This document shows positions 18,776 to 26,815 of a DNA stretch of 57,280 bases, one piece after another. The DNA is taken from positions 1 to 57,280 of the forward strand of contig SXSU01000073.1 of assembly GCA_005793345.1 (NCBI GenBank), in the 5' to 3' direction. Source of the DNA: Bdellovibrionales bacterium (GTDB taxonomy: Bacteria > Bdellovibrionota > Bdellovibrionia > Bdellovibrionales > Bdellovibrionaceae). The notes under the pieces were generated by a model, which was not told the origin of the DNA, ran no database searches, and saw nothing but the letters and a program-made list of their open reading frames with translations. The stretch's first letter is position 1. Every line of letters starts with the position of its first letter. The position numbers were made by a program, and so were the translations under genes.

Positions 18776-20362
18776 TTAATGTTGAGCTGTCTTTGTTGTT
18801 TCTTGTGAGTGAGTAGCTCTGACAACAACAACTTTAATTTGCCCAGGGTAGGCGACTTCTGCTTCAATTCTTTGTGCGACACTTCTTGAAAGCTCTAACG
18901 CTTTTGAATCGTTAAGTGTTTTGCCATTTGCGATAATTCTAACTTCTCGGCCTCCGCTTAAAACATAACAGTCATCAACTCCATTAAAAGATTTAGCGAT
19001 TGCTTCAAGTTCGGATACTTTTTGGTTGTAGGATTCTATTGTGTTTCTTCGAGCTCCAGGTCGCGCTCCTGAAATAGCATCAGCTGCTATAACTAAATAG
19101 GCAAGATCGGTACTTGGGGCTTCATCAAAGTGATGGGCGCGAACAGCATGGACGACATCAGGTGATTCGTTTCTGGCTTTTATAAAATCAGCACCTATGA
19201 CAGCGTGTCCACCATCCATTGCGTGATCCATGGATTTGCCAATATCATGTAGCATTCCTGCTCGGCGCGCTTGCTTAATTGGTAAATTAAGTTCTGATGC
19301 TAGGAGTCCGCATAGCCAACCCACTTCGCCACAATGAAAATATTGATTTTGTGTAAAGGAGTAACGATATCTTAGAGAGCCCATCATTTGGCGAATTTCT
19401 GGATGTAAATTGAATAAGCCAAGTTCTTTTGCGAGCATATCACCGTCGTTTTTAATTTGTTTGAAAAGTTCTCTTTTAGCATCTTCATAGCGACGTTTAA
19501 TAAGATCTGGGTAAATTGATTTTTTTTCTTTTAATAATTTTTCCAATGTTCGTCGAGTAAGTTCTCTGCGAACAGGATCAAAGCCAGCAATATTGATATA
19601 ATTTGTTTCATTATCAATAATTAAATCACAACCCGTCAGTTCTTGAATTAAGTTTAAATTTTTATTATCTTTATCAATTAAATTTTTTCTTTGGTAATCA
19701 TCAGAAAATTCAATCAATCCTAAACCTTTTTCTGAACAATATGGACGTGCAAATCGATCAATTGCTGTTGCTAAAATTCTTTTTGCCAATGATTCACTAG
19801 ATAAAGTTACTTCATTAAGAAAATAAGTGGCTCTTTTGTTGGCGCTTATTTCTGCTTCTTGAGTTAAATTTTGTATGAGTTCTTTTTTAAATTCTTCTTT
19901 AGAGGATTTTAATTTTTCAGAAAGGGAGTCGATAATTTTATTTTTAAAATCTATTGAATTCTTTTTTAAGCTTTCTACTCTTGAGCTTAACTTTTGAAAA
20001 AGATCTTCTTTAGATTTAAAGTTTTGAAACTTGGGCTCGGCTTTTTTCTTAACTTCTTTTATATTTTCATCTAAATTTGATTTCTTTTCTTGAATTAACT
20101 CTTCAAGTTCTTCAATTTTCTCTTCCAATTTTAAGTGTTCTGGTTCTGCTTTTCCCCATAAGTCTTCTTCGATCTCAAGAAGATATTCTTTTTGATCCAT
20201 TTCAAGAAGTTCTGCTGCGTCTTGTGCTTTATCTAATATATCTTTTGCTTCAGATTGGGCTCTTTTTTTTTCAAGAATGTAAAGGTATTTATCTATAAGA
20301 AGAGCAGCTGCTCCTCCACAAATCAGACTTATAATTAATGTTATTAAAATTTCGCTATTCAT
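18776..20362 (-). CDS. rny: Ribonuclease Y-like endoribonuclease with a degenerate KH loop
   Basis: Membrane-anchored endonuclease that starts mRNA decay in many bacteria. 528 aa in the usual order: N-terminal membrane helix (5-27), long coiled coil (30-205), KH domain (about 215-285) and HD phosphohydrolase domain with MLHDIGKSMDHAMDGGH (His372, Asp373). The C-terminal conserved block ARPGARRNTIE is present. The GxxG loop of the KH domain, normally IIGREGRNIR, reads LIDKDNKNLN here, while the flanking blocks ELTGCDLIID and GFDPVRRELTRRTLEKL are intact. RNA binding through that loop is therefore doubtful. GGAGC 5 nt before the ATG supports the start. Confidence 0.92.
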   Translation of the reverse strand: MNSEILITLIISLICGGAAALLIDKYLYILEKKRAQSEAKDILDKAQDAAELLEMDQKEYLLEIEEDLWGKAEPEHLKLEEKIEELEELIQEKKSNLDENIKEVKKKAEPKFQNFKSKEDLFQKLSSRVESLKKNSIDFKNKIIDSLSEKLKSSKEEFKKELIQNLTQEAEISANKRATYFLNEVTLSSESLAKRILATAIDRFARPYCSEKGLGLIEFSDDYQRKNLIDKDNKNLNLIQELTGCDLIIDNETNYINIAGFDPVRRELTRRTLEKLLKEKKSIYPDLIKRRYEDAKRELFKQIKNDGDMLAKELGLFNLHPEIRQMMGSLRYRYSFTQNQYFHCGEVGWLCGLLASELNLPIKQARRAGMLHDIGKSMDHAMDGGHAVIGADFIKARNESPDVVHAVRAHHFDEAPSTDLAYLVIAADAISGARPGARRNTIESYNQKVSELEAIAKSFNGVDDCYVLSGGREVRIIANGKTLNDSKALELSRSVAQRIEAEVAYPGQIKVVVVRATHSQETTKTAQH

Positions 20363-20410
20363 AGTTGCTCCATTAAAATGTACTTTTCTTGTGATGAGTA
20401 TTTAAAAGTA

Positions 20411-20554
20411 AATAACTGCTCATGATTAAGTCTGATCGCTTCGCGATTATATGCGAGACAAAATCATGCGCCGTTATTCTCTTGTTTGTTTGGGGCGATT
20501 TTCAATCACCCTGTATTATGAAAACCCAAACTTACGTTTGTGTTTTCATAATAA
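20411..20554 (+). repeat. Dispersed repeat, full A-B-C unit (copy 8, first of a tandem pair)
   Basis: Complete unit upstream of the rny start, with A turn TCGCTTCGCGA, a diverged right arm, B as GGGGCGATTTTCAATCACCC and an intact C. It runs directly into copy 9 through the shared ATAATAACTGC junction, exactly as copies 2 and 3 do. Together with copies 9 and 10 it occupies most of the gap at 20363-20943. Confidence 0.92.
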
Positions 20555-20660
20555 CTGCTCATGATTAAGTCTGATCGCTTCGCGATTATATCAGACATAA
20601 TCATGCGCCGTTATTCTCTTGTTTGTTTGGGGCGATTTTCAATCACCCCGTATTATGAAA
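20549..20660 (+). repeat. Dispersed repeat, A-B unit with truncated C (copy 9, second of the tandem pair)
   Basis: A is near consensus through the turn and TATCAGACATAATCATG, then ends GCGCCGTTATT. B is perfect apart from GGGGCGATT. C breaks off after TATTATGAAAA, where unrelated sequence begins. Confidence 0.9.
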
Positions 20661-20784
20661 AGTAACACTCGTTGCAGAATAGCAATTTAGGGCTAGAATT
20701 GCACGTTAAAAGGTTGAAGAAGTTTTTTAATACTATTGACGAGGTGTGATGTTGTGGACAAATGCAAAATATCTGCTTCAGATA

Positions 20785-20910
20785 TTAACTGCTAATGATT
20801 AAGTCTCATCAGCTTCGCTGATAATATCAGACATAATCATAAGCAGTTATTTTTTGTTTATTGGAGGTGATTTACAATCTCCCAGTATAATGAATACACA
20901 AACTAAAGTA
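20785..20910 (+). repeat. Dispersed repeat, diverged A-B-C unit in the leader of the OsmC-like gene (copy 10)
   Basis: A arms CTGCTAATGATTAAGTCT and AGACATAATCATAAGCAG, turn CAGCTTCGCTG. B is degraded to GGAGGTGATTTACAATCTCCC, where the outer base pairs have changed on both sides (GGAG with CTCC). C is weak. It ends about 35 bp before the predicted start of the OsmC-like gene. An open frame running through B and C makes a false N-terminal extension of that gene. Confidence 0.85.
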
Positions 20911-20943
20911 ATAGCAATGAGTATAATAACAGAAGGAGTTGAT

Positions 20944-21396
20944 GTGAAAACAGTATGTACATTTAAAGGCGGAATGAGATTTGATTCAGAGGTGCGGGGA
21001 CATAACGTAGTGATGGATGCAAAAGCTGAATTTGGTGGGACGAATCAAGGTCCATCTCCAAAGGAATATGTCTTAGCGGGAATGTGCGGCTGTACAGGGA
21101 TGGATGTTGTGTCATTGTTAAAAAAAATGAGAGTCGAATATGGAAAATTTTATATTAATGCTGATGCTGAGTTAACAAATGGTCATCCATCAGTATTTTC
21201 AGTAATAAAAATTGATTATTTATTTGATAACGTTGTTTCGTTAGTTGAATCTAAGGAGAAAATTATTAAATCGGTAACTATGTCAATGAGTAAGTATTGT
21301 GGAGTCAGCGCAATGCTAGCTAAAACTGCTCAAATTAAACTACGAATAATTGTGGATAATTCGACTATTTTTGAAGGTGATGCGGTTTTTACTTGA
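20944..21396 (+). CDS. OsmC/Ohr family protein (peroxiredoxin-like)
   Basis: OsmC-family proteins reduce organic hydroperoxides using two Cys. From the GTG at 20944 (AAGGAG 5 nt upstream) the protein is 150 aa, the right length. The frame can be extended to 20854, but those 30 residues are encoded largely by a dispersed repeat and I reject them. Family features include GPSPKEYVLAGMCGCTGMDVVSLLKKMR with the first conserved Cys region, and KYCGVSAML with the second. It resembles the YhfA branch of OsmC more than Ohr itself. It is a single gene with a weakly defined promoter; the repeat forms its 5' leader. Confidence 0.88.
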   Translation: MKTVCTFKGGMRFDSEVRGHNVVMDAKAEFGGTNQGPSPKEYVLAGMCGCTGMDVVSLLKKMRVEYGKFYINADAELTNGHPSVFSVIKIDYLFDNVVSLVESKEKIIKSVTMSMSKYCGVSAMLAKTAQIKLRIIVDNSTIFEGDAVFT

Positions 21397-21522
21397 AGCT
21401 TGGCATTACTTATTTTTATGTTGATTTAATACATAATTGATACAATTAATAATTAAACATGAACAATTAGTGTTTAACTTGCATAAGTTTAACATTAATA
21501 TGGAAAAATTTTAGTGTAACAT

Positions 21523-21561
21523 GGGTGATTGAAAATCATCCCAAATCATTAGCAGTATTAT
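21523..21561 (-). repeat. Remnant of the dispersed repeat in the glnA leader (copy 11)
   Basis: A B-type hairpin in minus orientation (GGGTGATTGAAAATCATCCC) followed by AAATCATTAGCAGTATTAT, a partial A arm. It lies about 40 bp before the glnA start. Confidence 0.6.
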
Positions 21562-21599
21562 AGTGGTAATTTAATAAACCCAAATTAAAGGAGAGAGTT

Positions 21600-23033
21600 A
21601 TGGCAGAGTTAAGAAGTTTTTTAGAATTATCTTATGATGAATTAGAACAACTCAATCTTCAGACAAAAGAAGAGAGAATGTCACGCATTACTGAAGAACA
21701 AGCGCGTGAAAAACGAGTTAAATATTTAACTGATGAGAAGCGAATAAAAGCTGTTACTGTTTGTTTTACTGACTTAGAAGGTCGCCTTCATATGTTGGAT
21801 TATGATAAAAAGTTTTTATTAAAAAACCATGATAATTTATCGTTTGATGGCTCTTCCATTAGAGGGTTTTCGCAACAACATGAATCTGATTTAAGATTAA
21901 AAATTGATTGGTCGGCTTTTTATTGGCTACCTTCTGATGTGTTTGGTCCAGGGAAAGTATTAACATTTGCAGAAGTTTGCGCAAGAGACGGTGGTTTGTA
22001 TGTTGCAGACATGAGAGGCCAGTTAAGAGCTTACATGAATAATGTGTATAAAGATAGTGAAACTGTTTTGTTCGCTGCTAATGAAATTGAAGGTTTTTTA
22101 TTTAAAGGAAAAGATGCCGAAAGACATTATCATGAAACTGGTAAATTTGATTTTATTTCTACAGGCGGTTATTATCATTCATTGCCAAATGACCCATTAA
22201 GAATATTTATTGACCGTGCTGCTGAGGCTCAAAGAGCTATGGGATTTTCAAATGAAAAAGACCATCCGGAAGTTGCACCATCACAATTTGAAATGAATTA
22301 TAGTTATACTGACATGCTTATTGGGGCTGATCAGGTTCAACTTTATAAATTACTTTGTCGTCAAGTAGCACATAACTTAGATATGACAGCAAGCTTTTTA
22401 CCAAAGCCTGTAACTGGCGTTAATGGAAATGGCATGCATACAAATATTTCTGTTGGTAAAAAAGGTAAAAATATATTTTATGATGAAAAAGGACCAGATC
22501 GTTTGTCAAAAATTGGTTGGGATTTTGTAGATCGTATACTAAATAATGCAGATGATGTTTGCTTGGTATTAAATCCAAGTGTTAATGCTTATAGAAGACT
22601 AGATCCACATTATGAAGCTCCTAATCAAATTAAAGTTTCTGCAAACAATAGAGGTGCAATGGTTCGAATTCCATGGGGTAATGAAAAATCATCTCGAATT
22701 GAAGTGCGATCTGTTGGTCCAGATGCAAATCCATATATGGTTATGTATACTCTTGCAAAAATTGGATTAGAAGGTGCTGCTAACGATGCTGCAGATAACG
22801 ATAAAAAAACTCGGACTCGCTTTTTACCAGACAATATTTATGATGCAGTAAAATTATTTAAACAAAGTAGATTTATGGCAGAAATATTGGGGGAAAATGT
22901 TCAAGCTCGTTTTGCTGATTTAAAATTAGCACAAGCTGATCGTTGTCCTAAAGCTCTTGGTTCAATGATTAAGCCTTCTGAAATTCAATTCCATCATGAG
23001 GTAACAAATCAGTATTTATGGAATCAATTTTAG
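21600..23033 (+). CDS. glnA: Glutamine synthetase, type I
   Basis: ATP-dependent amidation of glutamate, the main ammonia-assimilating enzyme. 477 aa with the GS-I blocks FDGSSIRGF, EVAPSQFEMNY, the ATP-binding NGNGMHTNIS (KPVTGVNGNGMH) and NRGAMVRIPWG. Residues 1-45 form a charged N-terminal region before the beta-grasp domain. DNIYDAVK occupies the position of the loop that carries the adenylylated Tyr in enterobacterial GS (NLYDLP), so the Tyr is present but the context differs; regulation by adenylylation cannot be inferred. An AGGAGAG ribosome site supports the start. No PII gene is adjacent. Confidence 0.95.
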   Translation: MAELRSFLELSYDELEQLNLQTKEERMSRITEEQAREKRVKYLTDEKRIKAVTVCFTDLEGRLHMLDYDKKFLLKNHDNLSFDGSSIRGFSQQHESDLRLKIDWSAFYWLPSDVFGPGKVLTFAEVCARDGGLYVADMRGQLRAYMNNVYKDSETVLFAANEIEGFLFKGKDAERHYHETGKFDFISTGGYYHSLPNDPLRIFIDRAAEAQRAMGFSNEKDHPEVAPSQFEMNYSYTDMLIGADQVQLYKLLCRQVAHNLDMTASFLPKPVTGVNGNGMHTNISVGKKGKNIFYDEKGPDRLSKIGWDFVDRILNNADDVCLVLNPSVNAYRRLDPHYEAPNQIKVSANNRGAMVRIPWGNEKSSRIEVRSVGPDANPYMVMYTLAKIGLEGAANDAADNDKKTRTRFLPDNIYDAVKLFKQSRFMAEILGENVQARFADLKLAQADRCPKALGSMIKPSEIQFHHEVTNQYLWNQF

Positions 23034-23060
23034 TTTTTTAATTTTTGTTTGATTTTGAGA

Positions 23061-23103
23061 AATTAGAAAATAAATTATTAATTAAATAATTTATTTTCTA
23101 ATT
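23061..23103. terminator. Perfect 19-bp AT-only hairpin after glnA
   Basis: Left arm 23061-23079 (AATTAGAAAATAAATTATT) is exactly complementary to 23085-23103, with a 5-nt loop. It lies 27 bp after the glnA stop. There is one G-C pair and no T tract, so it is not a classical terminator, but a perfect stem of this length at a gene end is unlikely to be chance. Confidence 0.6.
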
Positions 23104-23294
23104 AATGAAATAAAAATATACTTTTTTTAACGAATTGTTTTTTATATATAATATCTGTCTTGATTTGAGAAAAGACAAAAAATTGTTTAATTTATATACA
23201 AAAAAAATTAAATCTTCTATTTTTATAGTTAAGTATTTCTAAATAATTCCGAATAAACTAATACAATAGTTATAATTTTAGGAGGAAATATATT

Positions 23295-24467
23295 TTGAAA
23301 TTAAAATTAAATAATTTTTCATTCAATATCAAGTTAGTGAAAGAGTGTCTTATCTTTATTTTCATCATATTGAACTTAATATTAAGCTCATGTGCTAAAA
23401 AGAAAGAAGTTGAATCATCACTATTAGCAGACTCAACTTCAACAAATGATCCTTCTGATGTAACCCAAACTCCAACTGAGGATCTAAGTAATACCCCAAC
23501 GCCAACGCCAACCCCAACCCCTGTATTGGATACTCATTATATTTATTTATCATCAGGTACAAGTTATGCAGGCTTGGGAGTAACTTTATCAGCTCCAAGT
23601 CAAGTTATTGCTAAATATGATATTTCTGGAAAACTTATAAATGTTTTAAGGGACTTTACAGCTTCTCAAGGAGATAGCCCTGTTGCACTTTTAGATTATA
23701 ATCCAAACTATATTTTAGCTTTAATTGAAAATTCTGCTGGTCGAAGGGTAGAAATGATTGCCAAGGACGGGAGTGGTTATTCTTCGTATTTAATTAATTC
23801 AAATCTTAATAGTAGTGTTAAAGATATGATTTTTGACTACACAGGTGGTTTATTAATAAGTAAAAGTACTTCAATTGAAAAAATAACCTCTTCTGGTACG
23901 CGTATTTCTATAGGAGGTAATCCTTATGTAAATAATCCTGCAGGATCATGTACGGCTTCTGCAACGAATATTTCAAAAATAGAAAAAGGGCCAGATGATA
24001 CTATAATTTTTGCACATGCATTTACTGCCGCCTCAGTTAATAATAGAATAAATTTAATTGCTAAAACTGGTTATTCTACTGCTGTAGACTGTTTAGCTTC
24101 TATCGCAGCACCAACAATTAATCATTTTCCTACGGCAATGTTATACCATTCCTCTGGGAAGCTTTTAGTTGCATATGGAAATAATACTGGTGCTATAAAT
24201 CAAGTTTATTCATATGATATAACTAATAACTCTATTGCAAATCCAATTCTTGCATATAATGATTTGAGTGTTTTACAAGGGATATCTGAAATTGTAGAGC
24301 TTCCTGATCATACTGTACTGATAACAAGTGCTTCATCATCGTTTAATACGGTTGAAAAATTTCAACTCGATAGCAGCTCTGGAATACTTACTCATTTAGG
24401 AACAATTCCTTTTTTAACGCCTTCAATTTTTACTAGATCAATTTCAAGTATTATTATTGCTGATTAA
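23295..24467 (+). CDS. Lipoprotein with a Thr-Pro repeat linker and beta-propeller-like region, unknown function
   Basis: 390-residue lipoprotein starting at a TTG with AGGAGG 9 nt upstream. Signal sequence ends LILSSC (Cys33), followed by a short Thr/Pro repeat (TPTPTPTPTP) that probably acts as a spacer. The remaining 300 residues are beta-rich, with repeated phrases such as IAKYDISGKLINVL, MIAKDGSGYSSYL and LLISKSTSIEKI that suggest propeller blades. Exposed at the cell envelope; no enzyme motif is seen. A strong terminator follows, so this is a single-gene unit. Confidence 0.75.
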   Translation: MKLKLNNFSFNIKLVKECLIFIFIILNLILSSCAKKKEVESSLLADSTSTNDPSDVTQTPTEDLSNTPTPTPTPTPVLDTHYIYLSSGTSYAGLGVTLSAPSQVIAKYDISGKLINVLRDFTASQGDSPVALLDYNPNYILALIENSAGRRVEMIAKDGSGYSSYLINSNLNSSVKDMIFDYTGGLLISKSTSIEKITSSGTRISIGGNPYVNNPAGSCTASATNISKIEKGPDDTIIFAHAFTAASVNNRINLIAKTGYSTAVDCLASIAAPTINHFPTAMLYHSSGKLLVAYGNNTGAINQVYSYDITNNSIANPILAYNDLSVLQGISEIVELPDHTVLITSASSSFNTVEKFQLDSSSGILTHLGTIPFLTPSIFTRSISSIIIAD

Positions 24468-24484
24468 TAATATCGGTTTCACAA

Positions 24485-24525
24485 AAATAAAAGCAGCTCG
24501 AATTGTTGAGCTGCTTTTATTTTAA
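24485..24525 (+). terminator. Intrinsic terminator before the motor-like operon
   Basis: Stem AAAAGCAGCTC with GAGCTGCTTTT (24489-24519), loop about 9 nt, followed by ATTTT. A on one flank and T on the other make it usable in both directions. It separates the lipoprotein gene from the operon at 24636. Confidence 0.88.
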
Positions 24526-24635
24526 CTTTCAAAAACTAATTTCAATACTTTCATCAATACTTTTGTCTGGTTTTGTTTCATTTTATTCAAGTTTGTGATT
24601 TCTTAGCCGATGAGTGCATTGTTGAGGTGATTGAT

Positions 24636-25259
24636 ATGAAAATGAAAATAATATTGATAATGAGATTAAGAAACATTCTATTAATGATTCTGTTTTTAGT
24701 TGGGTGTTCTTCTGCATCATTAAAAGTAGAAAGTTATCCAGCAGAAGCTGATGTTGAGGTTATCTCTAAAAATGGAGCTCGAAAATCAATTGGAAAAACA
24801 CCTATAAATATAAATGATATTGGAGAACTTAAAACAGGTGATGCATTTATTATATCAGTGAATCGCGTGGCATTTGAACCTGAACAAATTTTTGTACCAA
24901 CGGGTGCGTCTGACCGTCAAGTTGAAATAAAATTAAATTTAAAAGAACAAAAAACGTTTTCTATCAATCCAAATAATCAAGTTAAAATATTAAATGAAAT
25001 TGCATCCTCTGTGGCTGATATCCAAAGATTAATTCAGATAAAACAATATGATATTGCAAAACAAAAAATTTCATCAATGATGGGAGCTTACCCTTCAGTT
25101 GGTATCTACTATAGTTTTATGGGAAATATATACTACTTAGAAAGAAATATTTCACAAGCTATATTTTATTATTCAAAAGCACTTGATATTGATCCGTCAG
25201 CAGTAGAGACGAGAAATGTATTAGAAAAATTGCAAAATCTAAAAAAGGGAGGAGAATAA
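24636..25259 (+). CDS. Lipoprotein with PEGA-like and TPR domains, first gene of the motor-like operon
   Basis: I take the ATG at 24636 (GAGG 8 nt upstream) rather than the upstream in-frame ATG at 24573. The protein is 207 aa, with a lipoprotein signal ending FLVGCSS. Next comes a PEGA-like domain (SLKVESYPAEADVEVI, IGKTPININ, AFEPEQIFVP), a surface-exposed beta domain, then a TPR-like helical region containing YSFMGNIYYLERNISQAIFYYSKALDIDP. TPR lipoproteins commonly act as scaffolds on the inner face of the outer membrane. The stop overlaps the MotA-like start (TAATG), so it belongs to the same operon. Its role as an accessory of the stator/rotor pair is inference from position. Confidence 0.8.
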   Translation: MKMKIILIMRLRNILLMILFLVGCSSASLKVESYPAEADVEVISKNGARKSIGKTPININDIGELKTGDAFIISVNRVAFEPEQIFVPTGASDRQVEIKLNLKEQKTFSINPNNQVKILNEIASSVADIQRLIQIKQYDIAKQKISSMMGAYPSVGIYYSFMGNIYYLERNISQAIFYYSKALDIDPSAVETRNVLEKLQNLKKGGE

Positions 25260-26065
25260 TGGTTGCATATTTATTAACTCTTCTTAGTGGTGTAGTAATA
25301 TTTACCTTAGCTATTTTGCATCTTAATCAAAATTTATTAAACTATCTTGATTTTATTGCATTTATTCTAGTGGCAGGTGGAACATTTGCCGTGGCATTAT
25401 CAATATTACCTTGGGAGTATAGGAACGAAGTATTCTATTCTATCAAAGTTTTATTTAGAGGGGAAAACAGGCGCTATAAAAAAGTTTTGAAAAACTGCTT
25501 TGAAGCAACGAGAGATCCAAATTTAGTTACAACTTTTAAAGAAAAAGATTTAAGTACAAAAATTTTGCGTGATGGTTTTGATTTAATGAGTCTTGGATTT
25601 AACGAAGAAAAAGTTGAATTTATTTTACGAGAAAAAATTTATCAAAATATTAAACGATTAGCAAAAATATCCAATTCAATAAAATCAATTGCTAAGTATC
25701 CACCGGCTTTTGGTTTAATGGGAACAGTTCTGGGATTAATAAATGTTATGCGAGGAATTACACAAGGAGTAGATGTAAAACAAACAGGTTTAGAAATGGC
25801 TATTGCACTTTTGGCAACTATGTATGGATTAGTTACAGCAAACTTAATAGTACAACCCGCAGCTGAAATCTTGTTAAAAAAAGCAGATGAAGAAGAAGAG
25901 TATGCAGAAATTGCAATACAATATATTTTGTTAACAATGAAAGGTTCTTCTCAATTAGAAATTCAAGAAGTATTAAATACTTTAGTTCCAGAAGAACAGA
26001 ACTATAATCCTTTTCAGTCTTTATCCAACGAAGATAATGATAATTTAAAGAATAAGGCTAGTTAA
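25259..26065 (+). CDS. MotA-like stator subunit (MotA/TolQ/ExbB superfamily)
   Basis: 268 aa with four membrane helices: about residues 3-21, 31-50, 148-167 and 178-200, with a large cytoplasmic loop between the second and third. Pro-containing transmembrane segments KYPPAFGLMGTVLGLI and LVTANLIVQPAAEIL carry the conserved residues of MotA helices 3 and 4. The loop contains ILRDGFDLMSLGFNEEKVEFIL, which matches the MotA-type loop (FLRxGLxLxxDG pattern) better than TolQ or ExbB. In MotA this loop touches FliG. It overlaps the preceding gene and is followed directly by the MotB-like gene, so ion-driven torque or force is likely. Confidence 0.9.
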   Translation: MVAYLLTLLSGVVIFTLAILHLNQNLLNYLDFIAFILVAGGTFAVALSILPWEYRNEVFYSIKVLFRGENRRYKKVLKNCFEATRDPNLVTTFKEKDLSTKILRDGFDLMSLGFNEEKVEFILREKIYQNIKRLAKISNSIKSIAKYPPAFGLMGTVLGLINVMRGITQGVDVKQTGLEMAIALLATMYGLVTANLIVQPAAEILLKKADEEEEYAEIAIQYILLTMKGSSQLEIQEVLNTLVPEEQNYNPFQSLSNEDNDNLKNKAS

Positions 26066-26815
26066 ATGAGTTTAAGAGTGAAACGTGACAGACATTCTAA
26101 GCACCATCAAGAAGTTGATAGTGAGGGAACTTGGGCCATATCTTATGGAGATATGGTGACTTTGCTTTTGACTTTCTTCGTACTATTCTTTTCCGCCGAT
26201 CGAGTACAAACTCAAAACAAAATGAAACTCGAGTTTTTAGCAAAAAATAATAGTGGGCAAAGTCAAACCACCGGTTATGATCAAGCTCCGGCCCTAACTG
26301 AAGTATCAAAGTCAATGGCAGAAAAGCTAATTGGGAAGATTTATCCTAATGATAATTTTTTACTTATTGAATTTCCAGGCATTTCTTTTTTTAAATTTTC
26401 AAAGATTGAATTAACTTCTAAAGGAAAAAAAACATTATCTGATTTTGTAAAAACATATTCACCATATATAAACGATTATCAAGTTGGAATAAGAGCCTTT
26501 ACAGATTCTAAAAAGGTAAAAAATAAAAGCTCAAGATTTAAAGATAACTTGGAGCTTTCTGCTCTCAGGTCTGTTGCAACAATGAGATATTTACATGAAT
26601 TGGGAATACCAATGAATCGAATTCGAGTTGGAGGGTATGGTGAAATGGAGTTATCAGATGAACAAATAAAAAAAATTATTACTGCTCAAAAAGAAATAAA
26701 TGAATCTGCAGTCGAAGTTGGAAAAAAACCAGAAAAAGTAAAAGAGCAGTCAAAATTTGATTTATCTAGAACAATCATGTTACTTATAGAACCCCTTAAT
26801 CGGGAGATTAAATAA
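26066..26815 (+). CDS. MotB-like stator subunit with an OmpA peptidoglycan-binding domain
   Basis: 249 aa. A basic N-terminal stretch (RVKRDRHSKHH) is followed by one membrane helix, ISYGDMVTLLLTFFVLFFS, in which Asp29 is the conserved proton- or sodium-binding residue of MotB. After a linker, an OmpA-like domain (about 95-215) contains NLELSALRSVATMRYLHE and IRVGGYGEMEL, the peptidoglycan-binding signature. The gene starts at the base after the MotA-like stop and ends overlapping the next gene (TAATG). Together with the MotA-like protein it should form a complete stator anchored to the cell wall. Confidence 0.92.
   Translation: MSLRVKRDRHSKHHQEVDSEGTWAISYGDMVTLLLTFFVLFFSADRVQTQNKMKLEFLAKNNSGQSQTTGYDQAPALTEVSKSMAEKLIGKIYPNDNFLLIEFPGISFFKFSKIELTSKGKKTLSDFVKTYSPYINDYQVGIRAFTDSKKVKNKSSRFKDNLELSALRSVATMRYLHELGIPMNRIRVGGYGEMELSDEQIKKIITAQKEINESAVEVGKKPEKVKEQSKFDLSRTIMLLIEPLNREIK

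Noticed and set aside
20854..20943. Upstream extension of the OsmC-like gene
   Set aside because: Encoded by the repeat, no ribosome site at 20854, while the GTG at 20944 has a strong one and gives the normal length.
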